Source of the DNA: an uncultured Lachnospiraceae bacterium
Lineage (GTDB): Bacteria; Bacillota; Clostridia; Lachnospirales; Lachnospiraceae
DNA length: 60,732 nucleotides
Reading direction: 5' to 3'
Assembly (NCBI GenBank): GCA_947178125.1
Contig: CAMWXB010000015.1
Span: forward strand, 1 to 60,732
The notes under the pieces are model-generated. The model worked only from the letters and a program-made list of their open reading frames with translations, searched no databases and had not been told where the DNA came from. Made by a program: the position numbers and the translations under genes. How positions within the stretch are numbered: position 1 is the stretch's first letter; every line of letters starts with the position of its first letter. Shown in pieces: positions 1-8,101 of the stretch.

Positions 1-147
1 CCTGACTTTTCAAAGTAAGTGCAACGGGATGTTGCATTTAACTTGAAAAGTCTCGCAAATTTTCCATGTCAGATTTCTTTATGCTATTTTTCATGCCTGC
101 CGAATACTTTACCTTATAAACAAATATTAAAAAAGAATATGAAATTT

Positions 148-1215
148 TTACACCTTCCTCGCCTTAATGGCAAAGACCGTAGGCAGCATCAACGCCTTTC
201 TGCCGAAGTCATTATTTGAAGCCGCCGCCTTTTCCGGATCAGTTGCTTCAATGAGTTTTTCAATAACAAAGCCATTATCAGCCAACGCATTAATATATGT
301 ACTCAACATACGATTGGACAGCATAATTTTTTTATCCCCCATATCAGCGCAATACCATTCTTCGTTAAAATAGGAATTACTGAAAATAAGCTTATCATTT
401 TCAACTGACACACACTTATGAATAGGATGTGACCATCCAAAAACAAATACTCCGCCTTTTTTCATATACATATGGATATGCTTAAATGTTTTATCCAAAT
501 CGGTCGTCCAGCCGATTCCGTATACGGAATAGACTAAATCAAAATAATCGTTCGGCAGTTCACACTTGTTTTCCATAGGGGAGCAGACAAATTTTGCATT
601 AATCCCCTGTGCTTTAAGGAAATTTTCTGCCCGTTCGATCTGCTTTGCAGATATATCCAATCCCCACAGTTCAGCAGCCCCCATATCGGCAGCATATTTC
701 ATTGAATGTCCGTTACCACAGCCAATCTCAAGAACTTTTTTATCAGAAAAACTTCCAAGTAACTTCAACTTGTCCTCTGACGGAAAAAGACCACCCCAGC
801 TTGGCAAAGCGGCCGCCCCCAAAAATTCGTTTCCTATTGTACTCCAAAATTCAACATTTGTTTTATGCACTTCGCAAATATCCATCTCAATAGTATCCAC
901 ACAACCTAAAACTTGGCCGCCGACAATGTTCTTTTTCATATTTTCTGTTTCTTTCACAAGTGTTATCATGTTTTCCTCCGCCTTCTTTTTATAGTCGGCA
1001 TCAGCAAGTTTTTCACCCGAAAACAATTCGTTAAGATTGATTTTGAGAATATTGCAAATTGGATACATAAAAGACAATTCAGGCATCCCATTACCGCATT
1101 CCCACTTGCTTACAGTTTTATCACTAATGCCAAGAATCTCCGCAAATTCACGCTGTGTTAAATTCTGCTGTTTTCTCATTTCGGCAATAAATCTGCCGAT
1201 TTTAACCTGATCCAT
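148..1215 (-). CDS. XRE-family HTH regulator fused to a class I SAM-dependent methyltransferase
   Basis: A 355-residue two-domain protein. Residues about 5-60 form a Cro/C1-type helix-turn-helix (QREFAEILGISDKTVSKWE). Residues about 155-350 form a class I methyltransferase with SAM-binding motif I VLEIGCGNGH at about 161-170. The start is placed at the ATG of MDQVKIG because AAAGGAAG lies just upstream; an in-frame ATG 18 codons earlier has no ribosome binding site. The gene reads away from the alkyltransferase-like gene at 1456, and the 240 bp between them should hold both promoters. DNA binding fused to methyl transfer suggests either a regulator that senses or modifies a small molecule or a resistance-type enzyme; the substrate cannot be read from the sequence. 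The gene looks more AT-rich than the housekeeping genes further in, compatible with acquisition. Domain calls are firm; the role is unknown. Confidence 0.85.
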   Translation of the reverse strand: MDQVKIGRFIAEMRKQQNLTQREFAEILGISDKTVSKWECGNGMPELSFMYPICNILKINLNELFSGEKLADADYKKKAEENMITLVKETENMKKNIVGGQVLGCVDTIEMDICEVHKTNVEFWSTIGNEFLGAAALPSWGGLFPSEDKLKLLGSFSDKKVLEIGCGNGHSMKYAADMGAAELWGLDISAKQIERAENFLKAQGINAKFVCSPMENKCELPNDYFDLVYSVYGIGWTTDLDKTFKHIHMYMKKGGVFVFGWSHPIHKCVSVENDKLIFSNSYFNEEWYCADMGDKKIMLSNRMLSTYINALADNGFVIEKLIEATDPEKAAASNNDFGRKALMLPTVFAIKARKV

Positions 1216-1455
1216 ACCTACACTTCCTTTCTCTGAAACATTATAGGATAAACATTTACCAAATGGCACCCACGAATCGTAGAGTTAAGATTGAATATTA
1301 TGCCAAAGAAGCAGGCGACATATCAAATTAAAATCTTAAATGCCGGAGTGGATACACACAACATCGCACAATCGCTTTGTCATCAGATAAAAATTGATTT
1401 CCTCATTGCACAACACCGTAAGCAAAACTATAATCAATGCAGGAGGTGAACTCAT

Positions 1456-1935
1456 ATGGCAAATGAAAATAAAAAGGATTTTAACGCCATGCTGCATGAC
1501 AACAAAGATATGCCTAAATTTCAGACGATCACGGATGAAAAGAGTATCGAAAAATACGGTGGAGACCGTATGTATTTTGCACCGCCGATCGATTATGACA
1601 AAGTTATGAAACGAATCCCCTGTGGGAAAGTGATCACGATAGGAATAATCCGCGCGTATTTCGCAAAATTGAACGGTGCGGATTTTACAGAACCGATAAC
1701 CGCAGGCGTTTTTGTTTCGATTGCGGCATGGGCAAGTTTCCAACGCACGGAAAATGAAACACCTTACTGGAGAACTTTAAAGGCGAATGGGGAATTAAAT
1801 GCAAAATATCCAGGCGGCGTGGAAGCCCAAAAAGAAAGACTGGAAGCGGAGGGTCACATAATCATTCAAAAAGGCAGGACAAACATCCGTTACTATGTAA
1901 AAGATTATGAAAAGGCTCTTTTTGAGCTGTTCTGA
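1456..1935 (+). CDS. MGMT-like DNA-binding protein (alkyltransferase-like, lacks acceptor cysteine)
   Basis: A 159-residue protein with an excellent ribosome binding site (AGGAGGTGAACTCAT before the ATG). Residues about 48-135 resemble the DNA-binding domain of O6-methylguanine methyltransferases: IPCGKVITIGIIRAYFAKL matches the helix entry, and EAQKERLEAEGH matches the final helix. Where the family carries the active-site PCHR cysteine, this protein reads TPYWRTLKANGE, so it cannot take up alkyl groups by the usual route. Alkyltransferase-like proteins of this kind bind O6-alkylguanine and flag it for nucleotide excision repair. The extra N-terminal 45 residues and the C-terminal tail (RYYVKDYEKALFELF) are not recognised. 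Fold assignment is good; the repair role is inference. Confidence 0.7.
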   Translation: MANENKKDFNAMLHDNKDMPKFQTITDEKSIEKYGGDRMYFAPPIDYDKVMKRIPCGKVITIGIIRAYFAKLNGADFTEPITAGVFVSIAAWASFQRTENETPYWRTLKANGELNAKYPGGVEAQKERLEAEGHIIIQKGRTNIRYYVKDYEKALFELF

Positions 1936-2002
1936 ACTTCACAGACTTTTGGAAGACATAACCTTAAAGAATATAACTTAAAGGCTATAATAAGGTATGG
2001 AT

Positions 2003-2413
2003 TCAGAATGTACAGATTCCAAAATGGGATGCCGCATAATATAGAAAATAGGCGCAAATGACCGCCTCACCCAATCCAAACACGGCACCTAACAGTTTAT
2101 CCAGTCCGTGAATGATAGAAATATTAACGATCGCAGTAATTGGTTTAAAGATAAGGCTGCACAGTTTATAAATGATTCCAACTCCAATGAGTCCTATGAT
2201 ACAAACGGTGAGCACACTGAATGTTTTCGCCACGATACTGCTTATCGTCAAAAAAAGAAGCGTAATACACACACAGGCGGCCGCAATGGAAAAAATATTG
2301 ACAAGTTCCTTTATCATTCCATTTTCAAACCCTTTTCTAATCCTCCAGGCCGCCATCAGGAGGATAATGAAGATAAAAATAATTTTCAAATCTATGTTCA
2401 AACTATCGTTCAT
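2003..2413 (-). CDS. CvpA-family small membrane protein
   Basis: About 136 residues with four predicted membrane segments (near 9-28, 38-65, 70-90 and 105-130) and the CvpA hallmark GLDKLLGAVFGLGEAV near residue 106. CvpA-type proteins are inner-membrane proteins linked to colicin V export and envelope stress; their biochemical function is unsettled. It follows the DUF5711 gene with a 38-bp gap and is probably cotranscribed with it. The ribosome binding site AAAGG sits only two or three bases before the first ATG, so initiation could be at the GTG one codon upstream (2416) or at the TTG five codons in. Confidence 0.75.
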   Translation of the reverse strand: MNDSLNIDLKIIFIFIILLMAAWRIRKGFENGMIKELVNIFSIAAACVCITLLFLTISSIVAKTFSVLTVCIIGLIGVGIIYKLCSLIFKPITAIVNISIIHGLDKLLGAVFGLGEAVICAYFLYYAASHFGICTF

Positions 2414-2451
2414 CACCTTTCTAATCGTATTTTCAATCTTTCTGCATCCTG

Positions 2452-3651
2452 TTATTTCAGTTCGATCGTATCAATCGAATCCGCTGTGACCAATATATAT
2501 CTGTAAGCAGAGGATGTCGGAATCAGCGCGTAAACAGCTTTTTCAAAATAGCCGGAATATTTTTCCACGCCATTCATATTATAGACCTGACATTCTGATT
2601 CATTGTAGATAATGACCTGGTCCTCTGCAAAAACAATGTCCGTATATTCCATATCAAAACCGATGGACTGACAGATCTGGCCTGTCTTATTATAAATATC
2701 CAGCCGGTATCTGCTATTGCCGTCCGTGCTGTTAAATACAAGCCCTACATATCCTTTACCATAATAGAGTTTCTGTACGTCTTCGCTGAAGAGGCGCTCT
2801 CCTATGTTGACAGGTATCTGTGCTCCCTCAAAAAACATGATCCGGTCATCCGAAACGGCAAAAAGCGTTTTTTCATCCCAAAAACGAGTATAACCCACAA
2901 TGACATCCAGATAATCATACCCGCTGACATAATTATCTGTCCGGTTCTGGCCGACCTCTCCAAAATTATAAAAAGCGACGCTGGATTTCAACTCCCCGCT
3001 GTCCACAAATAAATAGGATACGCACAAAAGCATTCCATTAGGCGAAAGCGACAGGCTGAACGGATATCCGCTGTCCTTCATGGTCGTTCTGATGCGCACC
3101 AGTTCTTTTCCTTTTGTATCATAAAGATAAATGTAAGTAAGGTCGGAATCATCCAGAACTACCGCCACGACACCATTCGATGCCACGCAAAAATTTCTGA
3201 TCGGCCTGTTTGTCGTAATCTGTCCCAACAGGCCGCTTGTATTCATTATGTAAATATTCCTTCCGTTATAATCGCCGATTGCCACCACATTCTGGCAGAT
3301 ATCGATCATGGGATTCTGCATTTCAAAAGTCTCATTCCAGACCGCATTCCCTTTTCCATCCATACAGCTTGCGCCGTCCTTACTGTATGTCAGTATGTAT
3401 TCCGAAAAAGCAACCAGGTTTCCGTTCTGCGGTTTCGTTGTTGCTATGGAAGATACTGTCACGCTGTCCGTATAAATCTTATTTTTCCACTGGATCAGAA
3501 ACACCGCCACCGCCGCCGTTACGAGGATAAAAAGCAGAAGGCTGCGGTAAAAAATCATGAACTTATGACTTTTTATTTTTTCCAGGTAACTGACGCGAGA
3601 TATTTTTTCTTTATTCTTTTTTTTATTTCTAAAGTAATCCCTAATATTCAT
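2452..3651 (-). CDS. DUF5711-family membrane-anchored beta-propeller-like protein
   Basis: A 399-residue protein with a basic N-terminal cytoplasmic stretch (NKKKNKEKISRVSY), one membrane segment at about residues 34-52 (FYRSLLLFILVTAAVAVFLI) and a long extracytoplasmic domain. That domain has repeated beta-rich blocks with aromatic-Asp turns (FSEYILTYSKDGASCMDGKG, VVAIGDYNGRNIYIMNTSG, VVAVVLDDSDLTYIYLYDT) typical of PQQ-like or WD-like propellers. I recognise the layout as the DUF5711 family of Clostridia, which has no assigned function. It is transcribed leftward between the 92-bp repeat array and cvpA. With cvpA and the LysM gene it may form an envelope-maintenance group, which is inference from context only. 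Confidence 0.75.
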   Translation of the reverse strand: MNIRDYFRNKKKNKEKISRVSYLEKIKSHKFMIFYRSLLLFILVTAAVAVFLIQWKNKIYTDSVTVSSIATTKPQNGNLVAFSEYILTYSKDGASCMDGKGNAVWNETFEMQNPMIDICQNVVAIGDYNGRNIYIMNTSGLLGQITTNRPIRNFCVASNGVVAVVLDDSDLTYIYLYDTKGKELVRIRTTMKDSGYPFSLSLSPNGMLLCVSYLFVDSGELKSSVAFYNFGEVGQNRTDNYVSGYDYLDVIVGYTRFWDEKTLFAVSDDRIMFFEGAQIPVNIGERLFSEDVQKLYYGKGYVGLVFNSTDGNSRYRLDIYNKTGQICQSIGFDMEYTDIVFAEDQVIIYNESECQVYNMNGVEKYSGYFEKAVYALIPTSSAYRYILVTADSIDTIELK

Positions 3652-3687
3652 CCTATGTTATCCCTTATAACATTTCACATAACGAAG

Positions 3688-3898
3688 CTGCGTCTATTGT
3701 ATCATATACTCAAATGCCGTAATCCTGTATTATTTCAACAAGAATTACGCAGTAATTCTTGGGACGCAGACTGCAGAGTCTGCGTCTATTGCATCATATA
3801 CTCAAATGCCAGAATCCTGTATCATTTCAACAAGAATTACGCAGTAATTCTTGGGACGCAGACTGCGGAGTCTGCGTCTATTGTATCATATATTCAAC
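3688..3898. repeat. 92-bp tandem direct repeat (2.3 copies) with two internal palindromes
   Basis: Full units lie at 3688-3779 and 3780-3871, and a partial unit at 3872-3898 ends on the stop codon of the LysM gene. Each full unit contains AAGAATTAC-GCA-GTAATTCTT, a perfect 9-bp inverted repeat. Across each unit junction lies GACGCAGACT-GCAG-AGTCTGCGTC, a perfect 10-bp inverted repeat whose loop is GCAG at the first junction and GCGG at the second. Read leftward, units carry TGATACAAT or TGATGCAAT, resembling an extended -10. The array fills the gap between the LysM and DUF5711 genes. The spacing is wrong for CRISPR. Confidence 0.9.
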
Positions 3899-5154
3899 TA
3901 AGGTAGTAATATTTTTTGCCCATATTTAATATTATCCGGGTCTTTTATCTCGTTCAACTCGCAGATTTCCTTTACTTTTCCCGTATTTCCGTATATCTTA
4001 ATGCTAATCTTATTGAGCGTATCTCCCTTTTCGATTTTATAGTATTCCGCAAAATTTCTGGCAAAGGCCTGCTCACTCGGCGCCATCTCTCCTGTGGAAA
4101 CAGTCTCCTCATCTTGTCCAGCGCTGTTTTCTCCGCTGTCTTCCTCTTGTCCATTTCCATTCTTTGCTTCGCTGTCGTCTACATTTTCTTCTCCGCCCTG
4201 TTTTCCGTCTTCAGCCGCTTCTGCAGCTTCACCATCCTCCGGCTCATCCTGCATGGCTGCCAGATTTTCTTCCTCAAACTTCGCATCCAGTTCTGCAAGC
4301 CGCAGGACCGTTCCCTCCGTCGGGATATCGGCATCCGCGTTTCCTTCTGCCTGCACAGCAGTATCCGACAGGTCTTCCTCCGGCAGATTCACATCGGCCA
4401 TATCCTCTGGCTGCACACCGGCTCCGGCAGCCTCTTCGTTTTCCATTGCAAAAAAAACTTCTACAGCGGCCTGATTGAGTTCCTCAAGCTTTGTATAACT
4501 ATTGGTCGAGTTGATGACAATTGCTGTCAAAATAACAAAAATCGCGGATAACTGCACCGCCATCAATCCGCTTTTTCTCCTTCCCGTCATCCATTCCCCG
4601 GACTGCGCTCTGCTTTCCGCAGACGTTCCCTGCTGCGCTTCCGTCCTGCCCTGGAACCTGTTGGCATTCTGTGCCCTTACGATATTTTGAGGTCTTACAA
4701 TATTCTGCGGCCTTATGATATTTCGTGAACCGGAGGGCTTACTTCCCGCCTGTACCGTTTCCCTGTTCCGCATCCGGTCTCCGGCCTCTTCCGTCCTTCG
4801 CTGTTCGACCATATAGTTCTGCATTGCCTCATTGCTTTGATAAAAAATATAATACCCGGCCAACTCATGCAGTTCTTCACCCTTTTGCACGAAAAAAACA
4901 GGCATATCCGGGGCCGGACGGCATATAATTTCCTCAAGCAGCTCATATTGTGCAAAATGGGAAATTTCTCTCTGCTGCCCTGCCCCATATAGATAATATT
5001 TTCGGTTCCGCTGCTCTCTTTTTCCATAGAAAAAAATCTTCTCAGCATTTTCATTCCTGTAATTTTTCAGATAAGACATCACATAGTCTTCTACATATAA
5101 TTGATATTTTTCCTCTTTTTCCCCTTTGTGAACCACAATGTCTGCTGCTGTCAT
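3898..5154 (-). CDS. LysM-domain membrane protein with long acidic linker
   Basis: About 418 residues. The N-terminal 110 residues are an unrecognised cytoplasmic domain, followed by a charged linker with NIVRPQNIVR-type repeats. One membrane segment (GLMAVQLSAIFVILTAIVI) follows, then a roughly 120-residue extracellular linker very rich in Glu, Asp, Ala and Gly. A C-terminal LysM domain (YYKIEKGDTLNKISIKIYGN through YGQKILLP) completes the protein. LysM binds peptidoglycan, so the protein would be anchored in the membrane and reach into the wall. An in-frame ATG exists at 5193, but the promoter at 5210-5237 would leave it only about ten bases of leader. The ATG at 5154, preceded by AAAGGCG, is therefore preferred. 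The stop codon abuts the 92-bp repeat array. The start is uncertain; the LysM call is firm. Confidence 0.8.
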   Translation of the reverse strand: MTAADIVVHKGEKEEKYQLYVEDYVMSYLKNYRNENAEKIFFYGKREQRNRKYYLYGAGQQREISHFAQYELLEEIICRPAPDMPVFFVQKGEELHELAGYYIFYQSNEAMQNYMVEQRRTEEAGDRMRNRETVQAGSKPSGSRNIIRPQNIVRPQNIVRAQNANRFQGRTEAQQGTSAESRAQSGEWMTGRRKSGLMAVQLSAIFVILTAIVINSTNSYTKLEELNQAAVEVFFAMENEEAAGAGVQPEDMADVNLPEEDLSDTAVQAEGNADADIPTEGTVLRLAELDAKFEEENLAAMQDEPEDGEAAEAAEDGKQGGEENVDDSEAKNGNGQEEDSGENSAGQDEETVSTGEMAPSEQAFARNFAEYYKIEKGDTLNKISIKIYGNTGKVKEICELNEIKDPDNIKYGQKILLP

Positions 5155-5209
5155 TTTTTTACACGCCTTTCCATAGTACCCGCAAACGGGCATACTTTTT
5201 TCTCAATAT

Positions 5210-5237
5210 AGCATAAAAGGCGTGCGAAATTTATCAA
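5210..5237 (-). promoter_or_regulatory. Candidate sigma-A promoter for the LysM gene
   Basis: On the minus strand TTGATA (5237-5232) and TATGCT (5215-5210) are separated by 16 bp. The predicted transcript would start near 5203, about 50 bases before the preferred start codon at 5154. Confidence 0.5.
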
Positions 5238-5282
5238 ATCCCGCGCATTCGATAAAAAACAGATACGCTGATTTTTCAACTC

Positions 5283-5339
5283 TTGACTTCTCATTTTGAT
5301 CATGTTATATTAAATCATACGTTTTAAATCATATGTTTT
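5283..5339 (+). promoter_or_regulatory. tetR promoter with tandem 14-bp operator-like repeats
   Basis: TTGACT (5283-5288) and TATATT (5306-5311) are spaced by 17 bp. Immediately downstream are two adjacent direct repeats, AAATCATACGTTTT (5312-5325) and AAATCATATGTTTT (5326-5339), differing at one base. They cover the transcription start, the usual place for an autorepressor to bind. That the TetR protein encoded at 5357 binds here is inference. Confidence 0.7.
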
Positions 5340-5356
5340 AGAAAGAGGTGGGAACA

Positions 5357-5986
5357 ATGCCGCCAAAAGCAAAATTTACACGAGATGAAATTATTAAAAA
5401 GGCTTTGGATATTGTCCGTACAGAAGGAATCGACAGGCTTACATCGCGCGAACTGGGTGCGCAATTGGGCAGTTCCGCCCGGCCGATCTTCACGGTGTTT
5501 GAAAGCATGGATGAAGTAAAGCTGGAAGTCATCCGACATGCCAGAGAATTATACAGACAATATGTCGAACAGGGGCTGAAAGCCAGGCTGGCATTCCAGG
5601 GCGTCGGCGTTGCTTATATTACTTTTGCGTTAGAGGAACCGAAACTGTTCCAATTACTGTTTATGAACGCGCAGACAACAAAAGACGATACCGGAAAAGC
5701 CGTTTCCGTCAATGTATCACAGATTTTACCTTTAATCGATGACAGCTATGAAAAAATACTGCGTTCCGTGCAGGAGCCATACGGACTGGACCGGCAGACC
5801 GCCGACAGACTCTACCAGCATTTATGGATATATACCCACGGAATTGCTGCCATGTGCGCGACCAGACTATGCAATTACACGATGGAACAGATGAAAGCAA
5901 TGATGAAGGAAGTTTTCGACGGACTGCTTTCCAGCATAAAGAGTGAGCAACAGTCAAATACCCCGCAGCAGGCCGACGGGAAATAA
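5357..5986 (+). CDS. TetR/AcrR-family transcriptional regulator
   Basis: About 209 residues. The N-terminal 45 residues carry the TetR helix-turn-helix (ARDEIIKKALDIV-like first helix, then DRLTSRELGAQLGSSARPIF). The C-terminal two thirds is all-alpha, as expected of a ligand-binding and dimerisation domain (TetR_C_33 type). The ATG at 5357 is chosen because GAGGTG lies five bases upstream; a GTG three codons earlier overlaps that site. It is followed after about 47 bp by an ABC ATPase and then its permease, so the likely role is drug- or peptide-responsive repression of that transporter. Tandem repeats over its own promoter suggest autoregulation. The ligand is unknown. Confidence 0.9.
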   Translation: MPPKAKFTRDEIIKKALDIVRTEGIDRLTSRELGAQLGSSARPIFTVFESMDEVKLEVIRHARELYRQYVEQGLKARLAFQGVGVAYITFALEEPKLFQLLFMNAQTTKDDTGKAVSVNVSQILPLIDDSYEKILRSVQEPYGLDRQTADRLYQHLWIYTHGIAAMCATRLCNYTMEQMKAMMKEVFDGLLSSIKSEQQSNTPQQADGK

Positions 5987-6033
5987 AGCGTCTTCATGGG
6001 GCAAGAACAGAAATAAATAAGCGGAGGTCAAAG

Positions 6034-6726
6034 ATGATACAGCTTGAAAATGTACACAAATTTTATGGCACAGGGGAAAGCAGAAATGAGGTTCTGAAAG
6101 GCATTTCATTACAAGTCGGGGACGGTGATTTCGTCGTTCTTTTAGGCGCCTCCGGCTCCGGCAAATCCACTTTGCTAAATGTCATGTCCGGACTGGAACG
6201 GGCAGACGAAGGCACAATATGCTATGGGAAAACGCAGCTTGAACAAATGACGGACAAAGAACTGACCGAGTTCCGCAAAAACAATATCGGCTTTATTTTC
6301 CAGCAATACTATCTTCTGCCGAATCTGAACGTGGATAAAAATGTAAAAATGGGCGCGGAACTGGCCGGTAATAAAGAATACCGCCAGACGATCAGCGCCG
6401 TAGGACTTGAGAAAAAAGTACATAAATACCCGCATGAATTAAGCGGCGGTGAGCAGCAAAGAGTCTCCGTTGCCAGAGCGCTTGCCAAAAAGCCGAAATT
6501 CCTGTATCTCGACGAGCCGACCGGCGCACTGGACGAGAAAACGGGAAGGCTGGTACTCGACTATATCAGTAAACTTCAGCAGGAATCCGGCTTTACCGTC
6601 ATTATGGTAACGCATAACCAGAATGTTGCGGAAATGGCAAATACGGTAATCCGCATGAACAGCGGCCGCATTGTGGAGACCTGGCAAAATGCGGAGCCGA
6701 AAAATGCTTATGAAATTGCGTGGTAA
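6034..6726 (+). CDS. ABC transporter ATP-binding protein, MacB/LolD type
   Basis: A 230-residue single ABC domain with Walker [11 protein letters not shown]-loop FQQYY, signature LSGGEQQRV, Walker B FLYLDEP followed by TGALD, and switch histidine THNQN. The TGALDE signature and short length match ATPases that pair with FtsX-domain permeases for antimicrobial or lipoprotein export. The start has GCGGAGGTC about eight bases upstream. It lies between the TetR gene and the FtsX-type permease at 6946 and is presumably one operon with both. The gap to the permease is unusually long (219 bp) and is occupied by a structured repeat that begins on the base after the stop codon. Confidence 0.93.
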   Translation: MIQLENVHKFYGTGESRNEVLKGISLQVGDGDFVVLLGASGSGKSTLLNVMSGLERADEGTICYGKTQLEQMTDKELTEFRKNNIGFIFQQYYLLPNLNVDKNVKMGAELAGNKEYRQTISAVGLEKKVHKYPHELSGGEQQRVSVARALAKKPKFLYLDEPTGALDEKTGRLVLDYISKLQQESGFTVIMVTHNQNVAEMANTVIRMNSGRIVETWQNAEPKNAYEIAW

Positions 6727-6835
6727 GTGTGAAGAGAAGTTCTAAGGCTCGCAGCAAAGGTTGCTTTGCCAAGAACTTCTACGGTCCGCGTTGCGGACCT
6801 TCTTCACACGAAAGAATCGCTGACGCGATTCTTTC
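6727..6835 (+). repeat. Structured stop-codon-adjacent repeat, copy A (three-way junction plus hairpin)
   Basis: Four helices are visible. P1 is GTGTGAAG (6727-6734) with CTTCACAC (6802-6809). P2 is AGAAGTTCT (6735-6743) with AGAACTTCT (6772-6780), extended by GGC/GCC. P3 is GGTCCGC-GTT-GCGGACC (6783-6799). P4 is GAAAGAATCGC-TGAC-GCGATTCTTTC (6810-6835). P1 encloses P2 and P3, and P4 follows. The copy starts on the base after the TAA of the ABC ATPase gene. Related copies lie at 10658, 13359, 29441 and 33474. Whether it acts as RNA (processing or stability within the operon) or as a mobile palindromic DNA repeat is open. Confidence 0.85.
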
Positions 6836-6945
6836 AGGATTATGTTTTAAGAATGTCCCGACGGCCATTCTGCAATAAAATTGTCAGATTTTATTTGGAT
6901 TAGTTTGTGCCGCTGCAGGCGGCATTGACCGAAAGGAGTAAAATT

Positions 6946-8082
6946 ATGATCGTCAGTTACAAGGATACTTTGAAAATAGCGAGCATTACAATCATCAGTT
7001 TCTGCGCTGTTTTTGTATGCACTTTATTTTTGAATTTCAATCTGGATTTAGCGGATGTTGGAAATGAAATTACTTCGCCCGCGACCCAGAGTTTGTATGA
7101 TGCTCAGGTCATGACCGGGAAGGTCGTCAGCAGCCTGGCGGGCGGATGCCTTCTTTTAACAACAGTTGTGCTGCTCTGTTTCTATGTGGGGCATTTTATC
7201 GACATTCACCAGAAAGAACTCGGCATTTTGAAAGCGCTCGGATATTCCCGCTTCCGCATCGCCAGAGAATTCTGGACTTTTGGATGCAGTGTTCTGACCG
7301 GTACTGCTTCGGCTTATCTGTGTGCCCACCTGCTTATGCCCACTTTTTATGAAGTACAGAACGAACTCGGACTTTTGCCGGCATTCGAAGTGCACTTTCA
7401 TCCGGGATTGTGTTTTCTGCTGGTTTTTCTGCCCGCCCTGTTCTTTGCTCTGCTCGCCGTCTGCTACAGCTATCTGAAAATGAAAGTATCCCCGCTTACA
7501 CTGTTACGCGGAAAAGAGTCAACGAAAATCGTCAAGGCCAGAAAAGAATCCGACATGCCTTTTTTGCAGGAACTCGGAAAAAGCAATGTAAGGCAGCGAA
7601 AATCGCTGGTGTTCTTTATCACGTTCGCTATATTCTGTTTCTCTTCGATGATGCAGATGTCCTTCAGTATGGACGAACTTGCCAGCGAGATGATGGCGTT
7701 CATGATCATGGGAATCGGTATTGTACTCGCCTGTGTCACGCTTTTTCTCGCATCCACTTCCGTCGTCAAGGCAAACGGAAAAACCATTACAATGATGAAA
7801 GTATTCGGCTATCAGAGCCGGGACTGTGTCAAAGCGGTGCTTGGCGGTTATCGTCCATGGGCCTGTTTTGGCTTTGTACTGGGAAGCCTGTATCAATATC
7901 TTCTGCTGAGGATTGCCGTATCCATCATTTTCGCAGATATCGAAAATGTGCCGGAATACCACTTTGATATCCCGGCCATGTTGATTGCCCTGTTCTCTTT
8001 TATCGCATTGTATGAAACGGTGATGTTCTGCTATACGAAGAAAATAGAAAAAATGTCGGTAAAGGAAATCATGTTAGAATGA
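6946..8082 (+). CDS. FtsX-domain ABC transporter permease
   Basis: A 378-residue membrane protein with an N-terminal membrane anchor (residues about 9-28) and two FtsX-like blocks. The first has three segments around GGCLLLTTVVLLCFYVGHFI and the characteristic KELGILKALGYSRFRIAREF. The second is built around MAFMIMGIGIVLACVTLFLA with TMMKVFGYQSRDCVKAVLGG. The start is the ATG after GAAAGGAGTAAAATT; the frame is open upstream but has no other site. Together with the ATPase at 6034 it makes a complete two-gene exporter under the TetR gene. It lacks a large extracellular domain, so it is shorter than MacB or BceB. Probable substrate class is peptide, lipid or drug; not determinable here. Confidence 0.88.
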   Translation: MIVSYKDTLKIASITIISFCAVFVCTLFLNFNLDLADVGNEITSPATQSLYDAQVMTGKVVSSLAGGCLLLTTVVLLCFYVGHFIDIHQKELGILKALGYSRFRIAREFWTFGCSVLTGTASAYLCAHLLMPTFYEVQNELGLLPAFEVHFHPGLCFLLVFLPALFFALLAVCYSYLKMKVSPLTLLRGKESTKIVKARKESDMPFLQELGKSNVRQRKSLVFFITFAIFCFSSMMQMSFSMDELASEMMAFMIMGIGIVLACVTLFLASTSVVKANGKTITMMKVFGYQSRDCVKAVLGGYRPWACFGFVLGSLYQYLLLRIAVSIIFADIENVPEYHFDIPAMLIALFSFIALYETVMFCYTKKIEKMSVKEIMLE

Positions 8083-8101
8083 TTTGACCGGGGCAAAGGT
8101 G

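Noticed and set aside
19..219. Rightward open frame at the window start
   Set aside because: No ribosome binding site, no recognisable protein, and it overlaps the 3' end of the methyltransferase fusion gene on the other strand.
1336..1743. Leftward 135-codon frame
   Set aside because: Lies antisense to the alkyltransferase-like gene, which has a strong ribosome binding site and a recognisable domain.
3688..3898. CRISPR array
   Set aside because: Units are 92 bp and adjoin without spacers; there are only 2.3 copies and no cas genes nearby.
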